From an uncultured Lachnospiraceae bacterium (GTDB taxonomy: Bacteria; Bacillota; Clostridia; Lachnospirales; Lachnospiraceae): a DNA stretch of 64,000 nt. How positions within the stretch are numbered: the stretch's first letter is position 1; each line of letters begins with the position of its first letter. A program made the translations under genes and the position numbers. Below, in pieces: positions 16,137 to 25,400 of the stretch. The stretch spans positions 1 through 64,000 of the forward strand of contig CAJUJL010000003.1 in NCBI GenBank assembly GCA_910586725.1, in the 5' to 3' direction. A model generated the notes under the pieces. The model had not been told where the DNA came from and ran no database searches. It saw only the letters and a list, made by a program, of their open reading frames with translations.

Positions 16137-17900
16137 ATGGTTCGTTGTAAAACGTTTAATCGGCAGAAAACAATGATTTTTTTTATTGCAGTTTTGTTTA
16201 TGATGATGTTTTTGGTAGGGCGGCTTGTATATCTGATGGTATTTTGTTCGGAATATTACGGAAAAAAGGCGGAGGATCTGCATGAGCGGGAGCGTGATAT
16301 CAAGGCTGCCCGGGGAAAAATTATAGACGCGACAGGAGTTGTGCTTGCCGCAAACAAAACCGTCTGTACCATATCCGTCATTCACAATCAGATCGAAGAT
16401 CCGGAAGCAGTCATTGCGGCGCTGACCAAAGAGCTTGAAATTTCCGAGGAAAAAGTGCGCGCCAGGGTGGAAAAGGTCAGTTCGATTGAACGGATCAAAT
16501 CCAATGTGGATAAAGAAACGGGAGAGCGCATACGCGCATACGGGCTTTCCGGAGTTAAAGTGGATGAAGATTATAAAAGGTATTATCCCTATGACGCTTT
16601 AGCTTCCAAGGTACTGGGGTTTACCGGAGGAGACAATCAGGGAATTATTGGGCTGGAAGTAAAATATGACGAATATCTGCAGGGAACAAATGGTAAAATA
16701 CTTACGCTGACAGACGCAAGAGGCGTTGAAATAGAAAACGCCGGAGAGTCCAGATTAGATCCGGTGGACGGCAATAACCTTCATATCAGCCTGGATTATA
16801 ATATTCAGATGTATGCACAGCAGGCTGCGGAAAAAGCGTTGGAGCAAAAACAGGCGGACAGCGTGTCAATTATCGTGATGAATCCGTCAAACGGAGAATT
16901 GCTCTCAATGGTGAATGTGCCGGAATTTAATTTAAATGAACCGTTTACGTTAAATTATGAACCTTTGGGACCGGTTTCCGACGAGGAAAAGCAGAATCTG
17001 TTAAACGGCATGTGGAGAAATGGATGTATTAACGACACTTATGAGCCGGGATCCACATTTAAAATTATAACAACGACAGCCGCATTAGAAGAAGGCGTTG
17101 TCAGCACAAGCGATCAGTTTTTTTGTCCGGGATATATTATGGTGGAAGACAGACGAATTCACTGCCATAAGCGGACGGGGCATGGCGCGGAGGATTTTGT
17201 CCACGGCATTATGAATTCCTGCAACCCGGTATTTATAGATGTGGGTCTGCGTGTCGGGCCAGAACGTTTTTATGATTATTTCAGCAGTTTGGGACTGTTA
17301 AAGAAAACAGGGATTGATTTGCCCGGAGAAGCGGCTACCATTATGCATTCAAAAGAAAAAATCGGCCTGGTAGAGCTTGCGACGATGTCTTTTGGACAGT
17401 CGTTTCAGATTACGCCGATCCAGCTCGTAACCACGGTGTCCTCTATTATAAACGGAGGCACAAGGGTCACGCCGCATTTTGGAGTTTCCATACAGGACGC
17501 AGAGGGAAATGTTATCAAACGTTTTTCGTACGATCAGACAGAGAATATTGTAAGCGGCGAAACATCGGAGACAGTCCGGAGCTTATTAAAACAGGTTGTG
17601 TCGGAAGGCGGCGGAAAAAAAGCAAAAATAGCCGGTTATTCGATTGGGGGAAAGACGGCGACGTCACAGACTTTGCCCAGAAGCGCAAATAAATATATAT
17701 CTTCTTTTCTGGGCTTTGCTCCGGCGGAAGATCCGCAGGCGCTTGTACTCGTAATCATCAACAATCCGCAGGGAATTTATTATGGAGGGACAATTGCCGC
17801 TCCGGTGGCAAGAGAAATTTTTGAGAATATACTTCCTTATCTGAATATTCCTTATGATGAGCAGGAGGCCAAAGAAGCAGAAACAGAACTTGCAGAATAA
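16137..17900 (+). CDS. spoVD: Class B penicillin-binding protein, SpoVD-like, with KTA in place of KTG
   Basis: 587 residues with an N-terminal membrane helix (FFIAVLFMMMFLVGRLVYLM) and a complete transpeptidase domain: Ser306-T-F-Lys309 and Ser361-C-Asn363. The third motif reads Lys506-Thr507-Ala508-Thr509 where the family almost always has KTG; the DNA is unambiguous (AAG ACG GCG ACG). No PASTA domain is visible. It lies between the FtsI-like PBP and mraY, where spore formers carry spoVD, the spore-cortex PBP; the choice between vegetative and cortex roles is inferred from position. Confidence 0.8.
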   Translation: MVRCKTFNRQKTMIFFIAVLFMMMFLVGRLVYLMVFCSEYYGKKAEDLHERERDIKAARGKIIDATGVVLAANKTVCTISVIHNQIEDPEAVIAALTKELEISEEKVRARVEKVSSIERIKSNVDKETGERIRAYGLSGVKVDEDYKRYYPYDALASKVLGFTGGDNQGIIGLEVKYDEYLQGTNGKILTLTDARGVEIENAGESRLDPVDGNNLHISLDYNIQMYAQQAAEKALEQKQADSVSIIVMNPSNGELLSMVNVPEFNLNEPFTLNYEPLGPVSDEEKQNLLNGMWRNGCINDTYEPGSTFKIITTTAALEEGVVSTSDQFFCPGYIMVEDRRIHCHKRTGHGAEDFVHGIMNSCNPVFIDVGLRVGPERFYDYFSSLGLLKKTGIDLPGEAATIMHSKEKIGLVELATMSFGQSFQITPIQLVTTVSSIINGGTRVTPHFGVSIQDAEGNVIKRFSYDQTENIVSGETSETVRSLLKQVVSEGGGKKAKIAGYSIGGKTATSQTLPRSANKYISSFLGFAPAEDPQALVLVIINNPQGIYYGGTIAAPVAREIFENILPYLNIPYDEQEAKEAETELAE

Positions 17901-17959
17901 ATAATTATAACGTATACTGGAAAAGTTAAAAATAAAAGTACGAGAAAGAGGTAAAAGGT

Positions 17960-18913
17960 ATGGTTTCTTATGTAGCGGCTCCGGTTCTGATTGCATTTGC
18001 AATCAGCGCATTGCTGGGACCTGTTGTGATTCCGTTTTTACGAAAGCTGAAAGTAGGGCAGACGGAACGGGAAGAATTGAAGTCCCACTTGAAAAAAACA
18101 GGCACTCCGACTATGGGAGGATTGATTATATTGGCAGGAATTCTATTCACCAGCCTGCTTTTTATCAAAGACTACCCCAAAATTATTCCGATTTTGTTTC
18201 TGACGGTCGGCTTTGGCGCAATCGGTTTTTTGGACGATTACTTAAAAGTAGTGCTCAGGCGTTCCGACGGACTGCTGGCCTGGCAGAAGATGCTGCTGCA
18301 GATAGTTGTAACCGGAATTTTTGCTTATTATATTTTAAATTATACGGACATTTCTCTGTTGATGAAAATTCCGTTTTACAAAGGACAGTATTTAGACCTT
18401 GGTGTTTTAGCCGTTCCGCTGATGTTTTTTGTAGTAATCGGAACGGTAAACGGGGTGAATTTTACGGATGGATTAGACGGGCTGGCATCCAGCGTGACCG
18501 TTCTGACGGCTACGTTTTTCAGTGTGGTTGCGGTGGGAAATGCAAGTGGAATTGAACCTGTGACCTGTGCGGCGGTAGGCGCGCTGCTGGGATTTTTGCT
18601 GTTTAACGTATATCCTGCAAAAGTGTTTATGGGAGATACCGGTTCCCTGGCTTTGGGCGGATTTGTAGCCGCTGCGGCTTATATGCTGCAAATGCCGTTG
18701 TTTATTCCGATCGTTGGATTTATCTATATGATAGAAGTGATTTCCGTAATGCTGCAGGTGTCTTATTTCAAAGCGACTCATGGGAAGCGTATTTTCCGCA
18801 TGGCGCCCATTCATCATCACTTTGAGCTGTGCGGCTGGTCCGAAACGAGGGTAGTGGCAGTGTTTTCGATTGTGACCGCGCTGCTTTGCCTGGTAGCGCT
18901 TATGGCATTGTAG
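17960..18913 (+). CDS. mraY: Phospho-MurNAc-pentapeptide transferase MraY
   Basis: 317 residues with about ten membrane helices and the MraY signatures KKTGTPTMGG, FLDDYLKV, NFTDGLDGLA, FMGDTGSLALGG and the HHHFE motif near the C-terminus (metal and substrate binding). It transfers phospho-MurNAc-pentapeptide from UDP to undecaprenyl phosphate, giving lipid I. ATG 17960 follows AGAGGTAAAAGGT. Standard position before murD. Confidence 0.98.
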   Translation: MVSYVAAPVLIAFAISALLGPVVIPFLRKLKVGQTEREELKSHLKKTGTPTMGGLIILAGILFTSLLFIKDYPKIIPILFLTVGFGAIGFLDDYLKVVLRRSDGLLAWQKMLLQIVVTGIFAYYILNYTDISLLMKIPFYKGQYLDLGVLAVPLMFFVVIGTVNGVNFTDGLDGLASSVTVLTATFFSVVAVGNASGIEPVTCAAVGALLGFLLFNVYPAKVFMGDTGSLALGGFVAAAAYMLQMPLFIPIVGFIYMIEVISVMLQVSYFKATHGKRIFRMAPIHHHFELCGWSETRVVAVFSIVTALLCLVALMAL

Positions 18914-18927
18914 GAGGTTTGATACGT

Positions 18928-20289
18928 ATGAATTTAAAGAACAAGAGATTTTTGGTGGCAGGATTGGGTAAAAGCGGCGTTGCGGCGGCGGAGCTTCTGA
19001 TTCGGAATAAGATGTCGGTCAGGCTTTTTGACGGAAATGAGAATTTTGACACGGGTGCATTTTATAAAGCGCATCCCGCATGGAAAGAGATAGAGATTTT
19101 TCTTGGTTCTTTGACAGAAGAAGAAATGCTCAAAACAGATATTTTGGTATTAAGTCCGGGGATCCCCACCGATCTGCCGATGGTAAACGACATGAGGGAT
19201 CTGGGCGTTTCCATATGGGGCGAAATTGAGCTTGCTTATACGTTTGCGAAGGGAAGCGTGCTTGCGGTTACGGGAACAAACGGCAAGACGACGACGACGG
19301 CGCTGCTGGGTGAAATTCTGAAAAATTATTACCGTGACGTGCAGGTCGTGGGGAACATTGGCATTCCGTTCACAAGCGTTGCGGCGGACACTTCGGAAGA
19401 AACGGTGATTGCGGCGGAGATCAGCAGTTTTCAATTGGAGACGATTCACACGTTCGCTCCTAAGATTACCGCGATCTTAAATATTACGCCGGATCATTTA
19501 AACAGGCACCATACCATGGAAAACTACATTGCCGCTAAGGAAAGCATTGTAAAAAATCAGACCGCGGATCAAATCTGCGTGCTCAACTATGAGGATAACA
19601 TTTTAAGAAGGTTTGGAGAACATTTGCATACAAAGGCAGTCTGGTTTTCGAGCGTCAGAGAATTGAAAGACGGTCTGTTTTTAAAAGATAATGTCATATA
19701 TGCCGCAAAAGACGGAGCTGCCGAAGAAATTGTAAAAACAGAAGAATTAAATCTATTGGGAAAGCATAATTATGAAAATGTGATGGCAGCGGCGGCAATG
19801 GCGCTTGGGTTTGGCGTTCCGCTTCCAGACGTCCGGGAGGTTTTGCGGAAATTTACCGCGGTAGAACACCGCATAGAATATGTGACAGAAAAAAGAGGCG
19901 TCCGTTTTTACAACGATTCCAAGGCGACAAATCCGGATGCTGCGATTCAGGGAATTGGCGCAATGAACCGGCCCACCTATTTAATTGGGGGAGGTTTTGA
20001 CAAAGAATCTTCTTACGATGCGTGGATAGAGGCCTTTAACGGAAAGGTAAAAGAACTCGTTTTAATCGGAGATACAAGAGAAAAAATTGCGGCCGCGGCA
20101 AAAAAGCATGGTTTTTATGCGGTTACCATGGCAGATTCCATGGAAGAAGCCGTAAATCACTGTTATTTACATGCCGCCTTTGGCGACGCGGTGCTTCTTT
20201 CACCGGCGTGCGCAAGCTTTGGCATGTTTGTAAATTATGAAGAACGCGGTAAAATTTTTAAGAAAATTGTATGCGATTTAGAGGAGTGA
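18928..20289 (+). CDS. murD: UDP-N-acetylmuramoylalanine--D-glutamate ligase MurD
   Basis: 453 residues starting MNLKNKRFLVAGLGKSG at ATG 18928, behind TAGGAGGTTTGATACGT; a longer frame from 18829 overlaps mraY and is ignored. The ATP-binding loop VTGTNGKTTTT, the central ITPDHLNRH motif and the C-terminal YNDSKATNPDA motif are intact. It adds D-Glu to UDP-MurNAc-L-Ala in the cytoplasm. Confidence 0.98.
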   Translation: MNLKNKRFLVAGLGKSGVAAAELLIRNKMSVRLFDGNENFDTGAFYKAHPAWKEIEIFLGSLTEEEMLKTDILVLSPGIPTDLPMVNDMRDLGVSIWGEIELAYTFAKGSVLAVTGTNGKTTTTALLGEILKNYYRDVQVVGNIGIPFTSVAADTSEETVIAAEISSFQLETIHTFAPKITAILNITPDHLNRHHTMENYIAAKESIVKNQTADQICVLNYEDNILRRFGEHLHTKAVWFSSVRELKDGLFLKDNVIYAAKDGAAEEIVKTEELNLLGKHNYENVMAAAAMALGFGVPLPDVREVLRKFTAVEHRIEYVTEKRGVRFYNDSKATNPDAAIQGIGAMNRPTYLIGGGFDKESSYDAWIEAFNGKVKELVLIGDTREKIAAAAKKHGFYAVTMADSMEEAVNHCYLHAAFGDAVLLSPACASFGMFVNYEERGKIFKKIVCDLEE

Positions 20290-20293
20290 ATAT

Positions 20294-21415
20294 ATGAGCC
20301 GTAGTCCAAAGAACAGAAAAAACGGGGAAAGGCAAATTAAATATTTTGACTATACGCTGTTATTTATCATTATTTTTCTGGTGGGCTTTGGGCTTGTCAT
20401 GCTTTACAGTACCAGCTCTTACAATTCGCAGTTAAAATTTGACGATTCCGCTTTTTATTTTAAAAAACAGCTTTCCATTTCCCTGCTCGGGTTTTTCTGT
20501 ATGTTTGTAATTGCCAGGATAGATTATCATATTTGGCTTAAATTCAGCGGACTTGTTTTTTTGGGGGCGGCCGTGCTGTGCACGTCCGTAATATTTGCAG
20601 GAACCAATTTAAACGGCTCTACCAGATGGTTAAAGATCGGGCCCGTTACGTTTCAGCCGTCGGAGGCTGCAAAGATAGCGGTTATACTGTTTCTTGCAAC
20701 CGTTATCAACCGTATTCCCAAAAAAATGGGAGATTTTTTTACGGTCGTGAAAGTAATGGTTATTGTGCTGCCAATCGTTGGAATTGTCGCCTACAGCAAT
20801 TTGAGTACGGCGATTATCATTCTTGGAATTGCCATTTGCCTGATTTTTGTTTCCAGTCCCAAATATCTTCAGTTTATTATTATGGCCGGAGTCGTAGTGG
20901 CAGTCGGAGCGATATTTATTTTGCTGGAAAGCTATCGTGCGGAGCGCCTGAAAATCTGGCTCAATCCAGAGGCCTATGAGAAAGGCTACCAGACGCTGCA
21001 GGGGCTTTACGCCATTGGTTCCGGCGGTTTGTTTGGCAAAGGTCTGGGAGAGAGTATGCAGAAGCTGGGATTTTTGCCGGAAGCGCAGAACGATATGATT
21101 TTTTCGATTATCTGTGAAGAACTGGGGCTGTTTGGCGCCATATGCGTTATTTTGCTGTTTTTACTTTTGATTTGGAGATTTTTGGTAATTGCGAATAATG
21201 CGCCGGATTTGTTTGGCGCGTTGATTGCGGTGGGAATTATGGCGCATATAGCCATTCAGGTTATTTTAAATATTGCGGTAGTGACCAATTCGATTCCCAA
21301 TACCGGAGTAACGCTGCCTTTTATTAGTTATGGCGGTACATCGGTGGTGATTCTTTTGGCTGAAATGGGGCTTGCTTTAAGCGTGTCCCGCGGCATCAAA
21401 CTGGAGAAAGTTTAG
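20294..21415 (+). CDS. ftsW: SEDS-family peptidoglycan glycosyltransferase FtsW/SpoVE
   Basis: 373 residues with about ten membrane helices and the SEDS signatures TFQPSEAAKI, GSGGLFGKGLGES and a C-terminal TGVTLPFISYGGTSV. It polymerises lipid II together with a class B PBP. ATG 20294 lies four bases after the murD stop. FtsW and SpoVE cannot be separated by sequence alone; if the neighbouring PBP is SpoVD, this could serve cortex synthesis as well as division. Confidence 0.93.
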   Translation: MSRSPKNRKNGERQIKYFDYTLLFIIIFLVGFGLVMLYSTSSYNSQLKFDDSAFYFKKQLSISLLGFFCMFVIARIDYHIWLKFSGLVFLGAAVLCTSVIFAGTNLNGSTRWLKIGPVTFQPSEAAKIAVILFLATVINRIPKKMGDFFTVVKVMVIVLPIVGIVAYSNLSTAIIILGIAICLIFVSSPKYLQFIIMAGVVVAVGAIFILLESYRAERLKIWLNPEAYEKGYQTLQGLYAIGSGGLFGKGLGESMQKLGFLPEAQNDMIFSIICEELGLFGAICVILLFLLLIWRFLVIANNAPDLFGALIAVGIMAHIAIQVILNIAVVTNSIPNTGVTLPFISYGGTSVVILLAEMGLALSVSRGIKLEKV

Positions 21416-21416
21416 T

Positions 21417-22187
21417 ATGGACAGAGACAGAAAAGAGACGATTCGGGAAAAAAAGCGCAGAAGAAAAAAGCGCAAAATCATTTGGAATATGATTTTGATT
21501 TTCTTATTGATTGTTGCGGTAAGCGGTCTTATTGTATGGAAGGTTTTTACGGTTGAAACCGTTGTGGTGGAGGGGAATGAGCATTATTCCGTCGATCAGA
21601 TTCAGAAATTTGTATTGAGTGACGAGCATTCCTGGAATTCTCTTTATGTATTTATGAAATATCGGTTTTTTGAAGTGGATGAGGTGCCTTTCGTGGACAA
21701 TATAGAGATTTCACTGCAAAATCCGCACACAATAAAAGCCACGGTATATGAAAAGGGAATGATTGGGTATCTTTATATTCCGGCGATTGACCAGAATGCA
21801 TATTTTGACACGGACGGATTTGTCGTGGAGACGTCAAAGCAGGTGATCGAAGGAATACCGAGAATAGAAGGGCTCGACTGCGATAAAGTAGTATTGTACG
21901 AAAAACTCCCTATTAAAAATGAGAAGATTTTAAAAAGCCTTTTGAGCGCTACAAGATTGCTGCAGAAAAGTGAAATTGTGCCGGCGCAGATCTTATTCAA
22001 CGAAAAAGGGGAAATTTCTTTGGACTATGGGGAAATACAGGTAATACTTGGAAATTCGGACAACCTTACGCAGAAAATTCTTCGCGTTTCCTATGTGCTT
22101 CCGCAGCTTTCCGGCAAAAAAGGCGTTCTGCATGTAGAGAATTGGTCGGAAAACACAACAAATATTATATTTGACGAGGCGAAGTAA
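21417..22187 (+). CDS. divIB: FtsQ/DivIB-like division protein
   Basis: 256 residues with a very basic cytoplasmic N-terminus, one membrane helix (MILIFLLIVAVSGLIVWKV), then the POTRA domain start VETVVVEGNEHYSVDQI and a beta domain. This is the FtsQ/DivIB architecture; the protein stabilises the FtsL/DivIC complex at the septum. It begins two bases after the ftsW stop. murB, murC, murG and ftsA, which often sit here in other bacteria, are absent. Confidence 0.9.
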   Translation: MDRDRKETIREKKRRRKKRKIIWNMILIFLLIVAVSGLIVWKVFTVETVVVEGNEHYSVDQIQKFVLSDEHSWNSLYVFMKYRFFEVDEVPFVDNIEISLQNPHTIKATVYEKGMIGYLYIPAIDQNAYFDTDGFVVETSKQVIEGIPRIEGLDCDKVVLYEKLPIKNEKILKSLLSATRLLQKSEIVPAQILFNEKGEISLDYGEIQVILGNSDNLTQKILRVSYVLPQLSGKKGVLHVENWSENTTNIIFDEAK

Positions 22188-22215
22188 AAAAAATTCAATT
22201 TGTTAGAAATTGTTA

Positions 22216-22244
22216 TTGATTAATTGTACAAAAAACTATATTAT
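22216..22244 (+). promoter_or_regulatory. sigma-A promoter of ftsZ
   Basis: TTGATT (22216-22221), a 17-bp spacer and TATTAT (22239-22244), followed by a leader of about 105 nt before the ftsZ start. It would let ftsZ be transcribed apart from the wall genes. Confidence 0.65.
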
Positions 22245-22358
22245 AAGTAGAAAGGGCTTTCTTGCGAGTGATACAGCGTGCGGAAGCTATTTATATAAAA
22301 ATGACAGAATGAAATAAAATTCAAATAAATTTTTGTAGGAAATGAAGGAGGAACTACC

Positions 22359-23582
22359 TTGCTTGAAATTAAGACCACAGATGCAGATTCTACTGCGAAG
22401 ATTATTGTAATCGGAGTGGGAGGAGCTGGCAATAATGCAGTGAATAGAATGGTGGATGAAGCCATTGGAGGAGTAGAGTTTGTCGGAATCAATACGGACA
22501 AGCAGGCGTTGATGCTGTGTAAGGCGCCTACACAGATTCAAATCGGAGAGAAGCTGACAAAAGGGTTAGGAGCGGGAGCGCAGCCGGAAATCGGGCAGAA
22601 AGCCGCGGAAGAGAGCATAGAAGAATTATCTGCTGCAATCAAGGGCGCGGACATGGTTTTTGTTACCTGCGGAATGGGAGGCGGCACCGGAACGGGAGCA
22701 GCCCCTGTTGTGGCCAAACTAGCAAAGGAACAGGGAATCTTAACCGTTGGAGTTGTAACAAAGCCTTTTAAATTTGAAGCGAAGACGCGTATGGTAAACG
22801 CAATTTCCGGAATTGACCGTCTGCGGGAATGCGTCGATACGCTGATTGTGATCCCTAATGACAAATTGCTGGAAATCGTCGACAGAAGAACGACGATGCC
22901 GGATGCCTTGAAAAAGGCGGACGAAGTGCTGCAGCAGGCAGTTCAGGGAATTACGGATTTGATTAATGTGCCGGCGCTGATCAATCTGGATTTTGCAGAC
23001 GTACAGACCGTCATGAAAGATAAGGGTCTGGCGCATATTGGAATTGGCTCTGCAAAGGGCGATGACAAGGCGATAGAGGCAGTGAAGCTTGCGGTTTCCA
23101 GCCCGCTGCTTGAGACGACGATTACCGGAGCGACGCACGTACTGATCAATGTGTCCGGTGACATTGCGCTGGTGGATTCCAGCGAGGCCGTCAACTATGT
23201 GCAGGATCTTACGGGAGACAACGCAAATATTATTTTCGGTGCGAAATATGATGAGAATATGACAGATGAAGCGACGATAACCGTCATTGCAACCGGACTG
23301 GAAAATCCGTCTGGCGCGTCCAAGGCGGCGGGCAAATACCAGTCGTCCTTAGGTTCTGTAAGTCCGATGACAGGATCCGCAAGGCCGATGACGACAGGCG
23401 CAAGGCCGGCGGCTTCATCGGTGGGAATACGCAGTACGTCGACAGGCATGGGAAATTCCGTTCAGCAGCCGACGACGACGCCGTTTAATTACGGCGGCAT
23501 CAAAAAGCCGCCAAAGCCGGAAAGCTCCGTAAAACAAAAGGATATTCAGATTCCGGAATTTTTAAAGAATACCAGAAGATAG
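22359..23582 (+). CDS. ftsZ: Cell division GTPase FtsZ
   Basis: 407 residues. The start is TTG 22359, eight bases after a consensus AAGGAGG. The tubulin-type GTPase shows VIGVGGAGNNAVNRM, the signature GMGGGTGTGAAPVVA and the T7 loop NLDFADVQTVM. A Ser/Thr/Gly-rich linker of about 60 residues leads to the conserved C-terminal peptide DIQIPEFLKN that binds membrane tethers. No ftsA is adjacent; many Clostridia use SepF-type anchors instead. A strong terminator follows. Confidence 0.98.
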   Translation: MLEIKTTDADSTAKIIVIGVGGAGNNAVNRMVDEAIGGVEFVGINTDKQALMLCKAPTQIQIGEKLTKGLGAGAQPEIGQKAAEESIEELSAAIKGADMVFVTCGMGGGTGTGAAPVVAKLAKEQGILTVGVVTKPFKFEAKTRMVNAISGIDRLRECVDTLIVIPNDKLLEIVDRRTTMPDALKKADEVLQQAVQGITDLINVPALINLDFADVQTVMKDKGLAHIGIGSAKGDDKAIEAVKLAVSSPLLETTITGATHVLINVSGDIALVDSSEAVNYVQDLTGDNANIIFGAKYDENMTDEATITVIATGLENPSGASKAAGKYQSSLGSVSPMTGSARPMTTGARPAASSVGIRSTSTGMGNSVQQPTTTPFNYGGIKKPPKPESSVKQKDIQIPEFLKNTRR

Positions 23583-23602
23583 AAAATAAATACATACAAA
23601 TC

Positions 23603-23647
23603 AAAGACCCTGAGAAGATAAAGCTCTTCTCAGGGTCTTTTTTTGTC
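23603..23647 (+). terminator. Strong intrinsic terminator after ftsZ
   Basis: A 15-bp perfect stem (AAAGACCCTGAGAAG at 23603-23617 with its complement at 23626-23640) runs into a T-rich tail. It closes the division cluster. Confidence 0.93.
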
Positions 23648-23686
23648 ATTTTTCTTAGATGGATTTCAAGGAAAAGATGCCGTGGT

Positions 23687-23719
23687 TTGACAAAAAATAA
23701 TAGTCCATTCTTTTATAAT
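23687..23719 (+). promoter_or_regulatory. spoIIG-type promoter: consensus boxes 21 bp apart with an overlapping Spo0A-like box
   Basis: A perfect TTGACA (23687-23692) and a perfect TATAAT (23714-23719) are separated by 21 bp instead of 17. The -35 overlaps TTTGACAAA, whose complement TTTGTCAAA differs by one base from the 0A-box core. In B. subtilis the spoIIG promoter also has an over-long 22-bp spacer and needs Spo0A~P, so the geometry fits a Spo0A-dependent sigma-A promoter. Confidence 0.7.
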
Positions 23720-23793
23720 AAAGTCCAGAAGAATTCTTTGTGGATTACCGGTCTGTGAAACGGAATCCGTTGAGATATGGCTGGAGGTGAAGA

Positions 23794-24600
23794 GTGTATT
23801 ATGAATTTTACGCAGACGTATTTTTTCTGACAAATGTCTATTTGGATTTTCTGGCCGTATACGTTGTCAGTGAAATACTGAGGCAAAAGAAAAAAATACG
23901 CCGGTATGTTCTTTGCTGTGCTGCAAGCAGCCTGGTTGGCTGCATTTTATTTCTGACTGTCAGCAATTATGATTTGTATCTTTTGTGCATACATTTTATC
24001 GTAAATCCGGGAATGGTTTTTTTGTGTTTTTTCCCGGCAGAAAGGGGAATATATATAAAGGCGTTTTGTCTGATGTATTTTGTATTGCTGATGCTTGGGG
24101 GAAGCATGGAGTGGATGTATGTTACGATTGCAGACAGACGCTGGTTTGAGCTTTGCCTTTTGCTGACGGCAGTTCCCGTCGTTGTATTTCTTTTTATTTT
24201 ACGCAGAAAAAGAAAAAGTGTGCAGCGTTTTTATGAAGTATGGATTGAACACGAGGGAGTGAAGCTTCGCCTTGACGCTTTATATGATACGGGAAATACG
24301 CTTCTGGATCCCTATATAAAAGAGCCGGTACATATCATATCAAAGGAAATTTATGACCGGCTGGGAGGAAAAGAGAAGTTTCCTGTACGTTTGATTCCTT
24401 TTTCTTCCGTTGGCTGTAAAGGAGGCATGTTGGAAGCGTTTACCGTGGAGAAAGCCTGGGTGAAATGCGAAGATATAAAATATGAAATCGTTCCGGTGGT
24501 TTTAGCATGGGCGGAAGACACGCTTTTTCAAAACCGGACGTATCAAATGATATTAAATTGCAAAAGTTTGGAAAGAAAAGAGGAAAAGATATGTACATAA
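23794..24600 (+). CDS. spoIIGA: SpoIIGA, membrane aspartic protease that activates pro-sigma-E
   Basis: 268 residues from GTG 23794 after CTGGAGGTG. About five membrane helices fill residues 1-145, then a soluble aspartic-protease-like domain carries Asp165-Thr-Gly in LDALYDTGNTLLDP, the catalytic motif of SpoIIGA. Once signalled from the forespore it removes the pro-sequence of sigma-E in the mother cell. Its 3' end overlaps the sigE start by ten bases, so the two are translationally coupled. Confidence 0.93.
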   Translation: MYYEFYADVFFLTNVYLDFLAVYVVSEILRQKKKIRRYVLCCAASSLVGCILFLTVSNYDLYLLCIHFIVNPGMVFLCFFPAERGIYIKAFCLMYFVLLMLGGSMEWMYVTIADRRWFELCLLLTAVPVVVFLFILRRKRKSVQRFYEVWIEHEGVKLRLDALYDTGNTLLDPYIKEPVHIISKEIYDRLGGKEKFPVRLIPFSSVGCKGGMLEAFTVEKAWVKCEDIKYEIVPVVLAWAEDTLFQNRTYQMILNCKSLERKEEKICT

Positions 24601-25331
24601 AAATAAATATACCAAAACAAATTCAATTTAAGTGGGCGCCGACCGTTTGTCATATGATGTTCGGTTCACAAAACGATATTCATTATATTGGGGGCGCGGA
24701 AGTGCTGCCTCCGCCACTGGAAGCGGAAGAAGAGGCCGCCTGTATCAACTGTCTTGGAGAAGGCGGTCAGGACAAAGCAAAAAGCACGCTGATAGAGCAC
24801 AATTTAAGGCTGGTTGTCTACATTGCCAAAAAGTTTGATAATACCGGGATCGGCGTAGAGGATTTGATTTCCATAGGGACGATAGGGCTGATTAAGTCCA
24901 TTAATACGTTCAATCCCCAAAAAAACATTAAGCTGGCGACGTACGCTTCCAGATGCATTGAAAATGAGATCCTGATGTACTTAAGAAGAAACAGCAAAAC
25001 GAAGATGGAAGTGAGCATAGACGAACCTTTGAATGTCGACTGGGACGGAAATGAACTGCTTTTATCCGATATACTGGGAACGGATGAAGACGTTATTTAT
25101 AAGGACATTGAAGCGGAAGTGGAGCACCATCTGCTTGGAAAGGCAATTGATAAACTCTCCGGAAGAGAAAGGCTGATTGTGGAGCTTAGGTATGGGATTG
25201 GCCGGGGAGGCGGGAGAGAGCTGACCCAAAAAGAAGTGGCGGATCGGCTGGGCATTTCCCAGTCTTACATATCCCGGTTGGAAAAAAAGATCATGCGCCG
25301 TCTGAAAAAAGAAATGATACGATTAGAATAA
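24591..25331 (+). CDS. sigE: RNA polymerase sporulation sigma factor SigE (pro-sigma-E)
   Basis: 246 residues from ATG 24591, after AGAGGAAAAGAT. Residues 1-32 form the pro-sequence, ending before the conserved IGGAEVLPPPL where mature sigma-E begins. Region 2 (LIEHNLRLVVYIAKKFDNTGI, ATYASRCIENEILMYLRR) and region 4 helix-turn-helix (LTQKEVADRLGISQSYISRLEKK) are intact. It drives early mother-cell sporulation genes. A longer frame from 24507 lies inside spoIIGA. Confidence 0.97.
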   Translation: MYIKINIPKQIQFKWAPTVCHMMFGSQNDIHYIGGAEVLPPPLEAEEEAACINCLGEGGQDKAKSTLIEHNLRLVVYIAKKFDNTGIGVEDLISIGTIGLIKSINTFNPQKNIKLATYASRCIENEILMYLRRNSKTKMEVSIDEPLNVDWDGNELLLSDILGTDEDVIYKDIEAEVEHHLLGKAIDKLSGRERLIVELRYGIGRGGGRELTQKEVADRLGISQSYISRLEKKIMRRLKKEMIRLE

Positions 25332-25360
25332 AATAGTAGTATCCAAGACCTTTCTTCCTG

Positions 25361-25369
25361 TGCTATAAT
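25361..25369 (+). promoter_or_regulatory. Extended -10 promoter of the beta-CASP gene
   Basis: TGCTATAAT: a perfect TATAAT (25364-25369) preceded by TG at the extended position, about 30 bp before the start codon. No good -35 is seen. Confidence 0.55.
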
Positions 25370-25400
25370 AATTGCAACTCAAGGGGAAGGAGAGGATACG

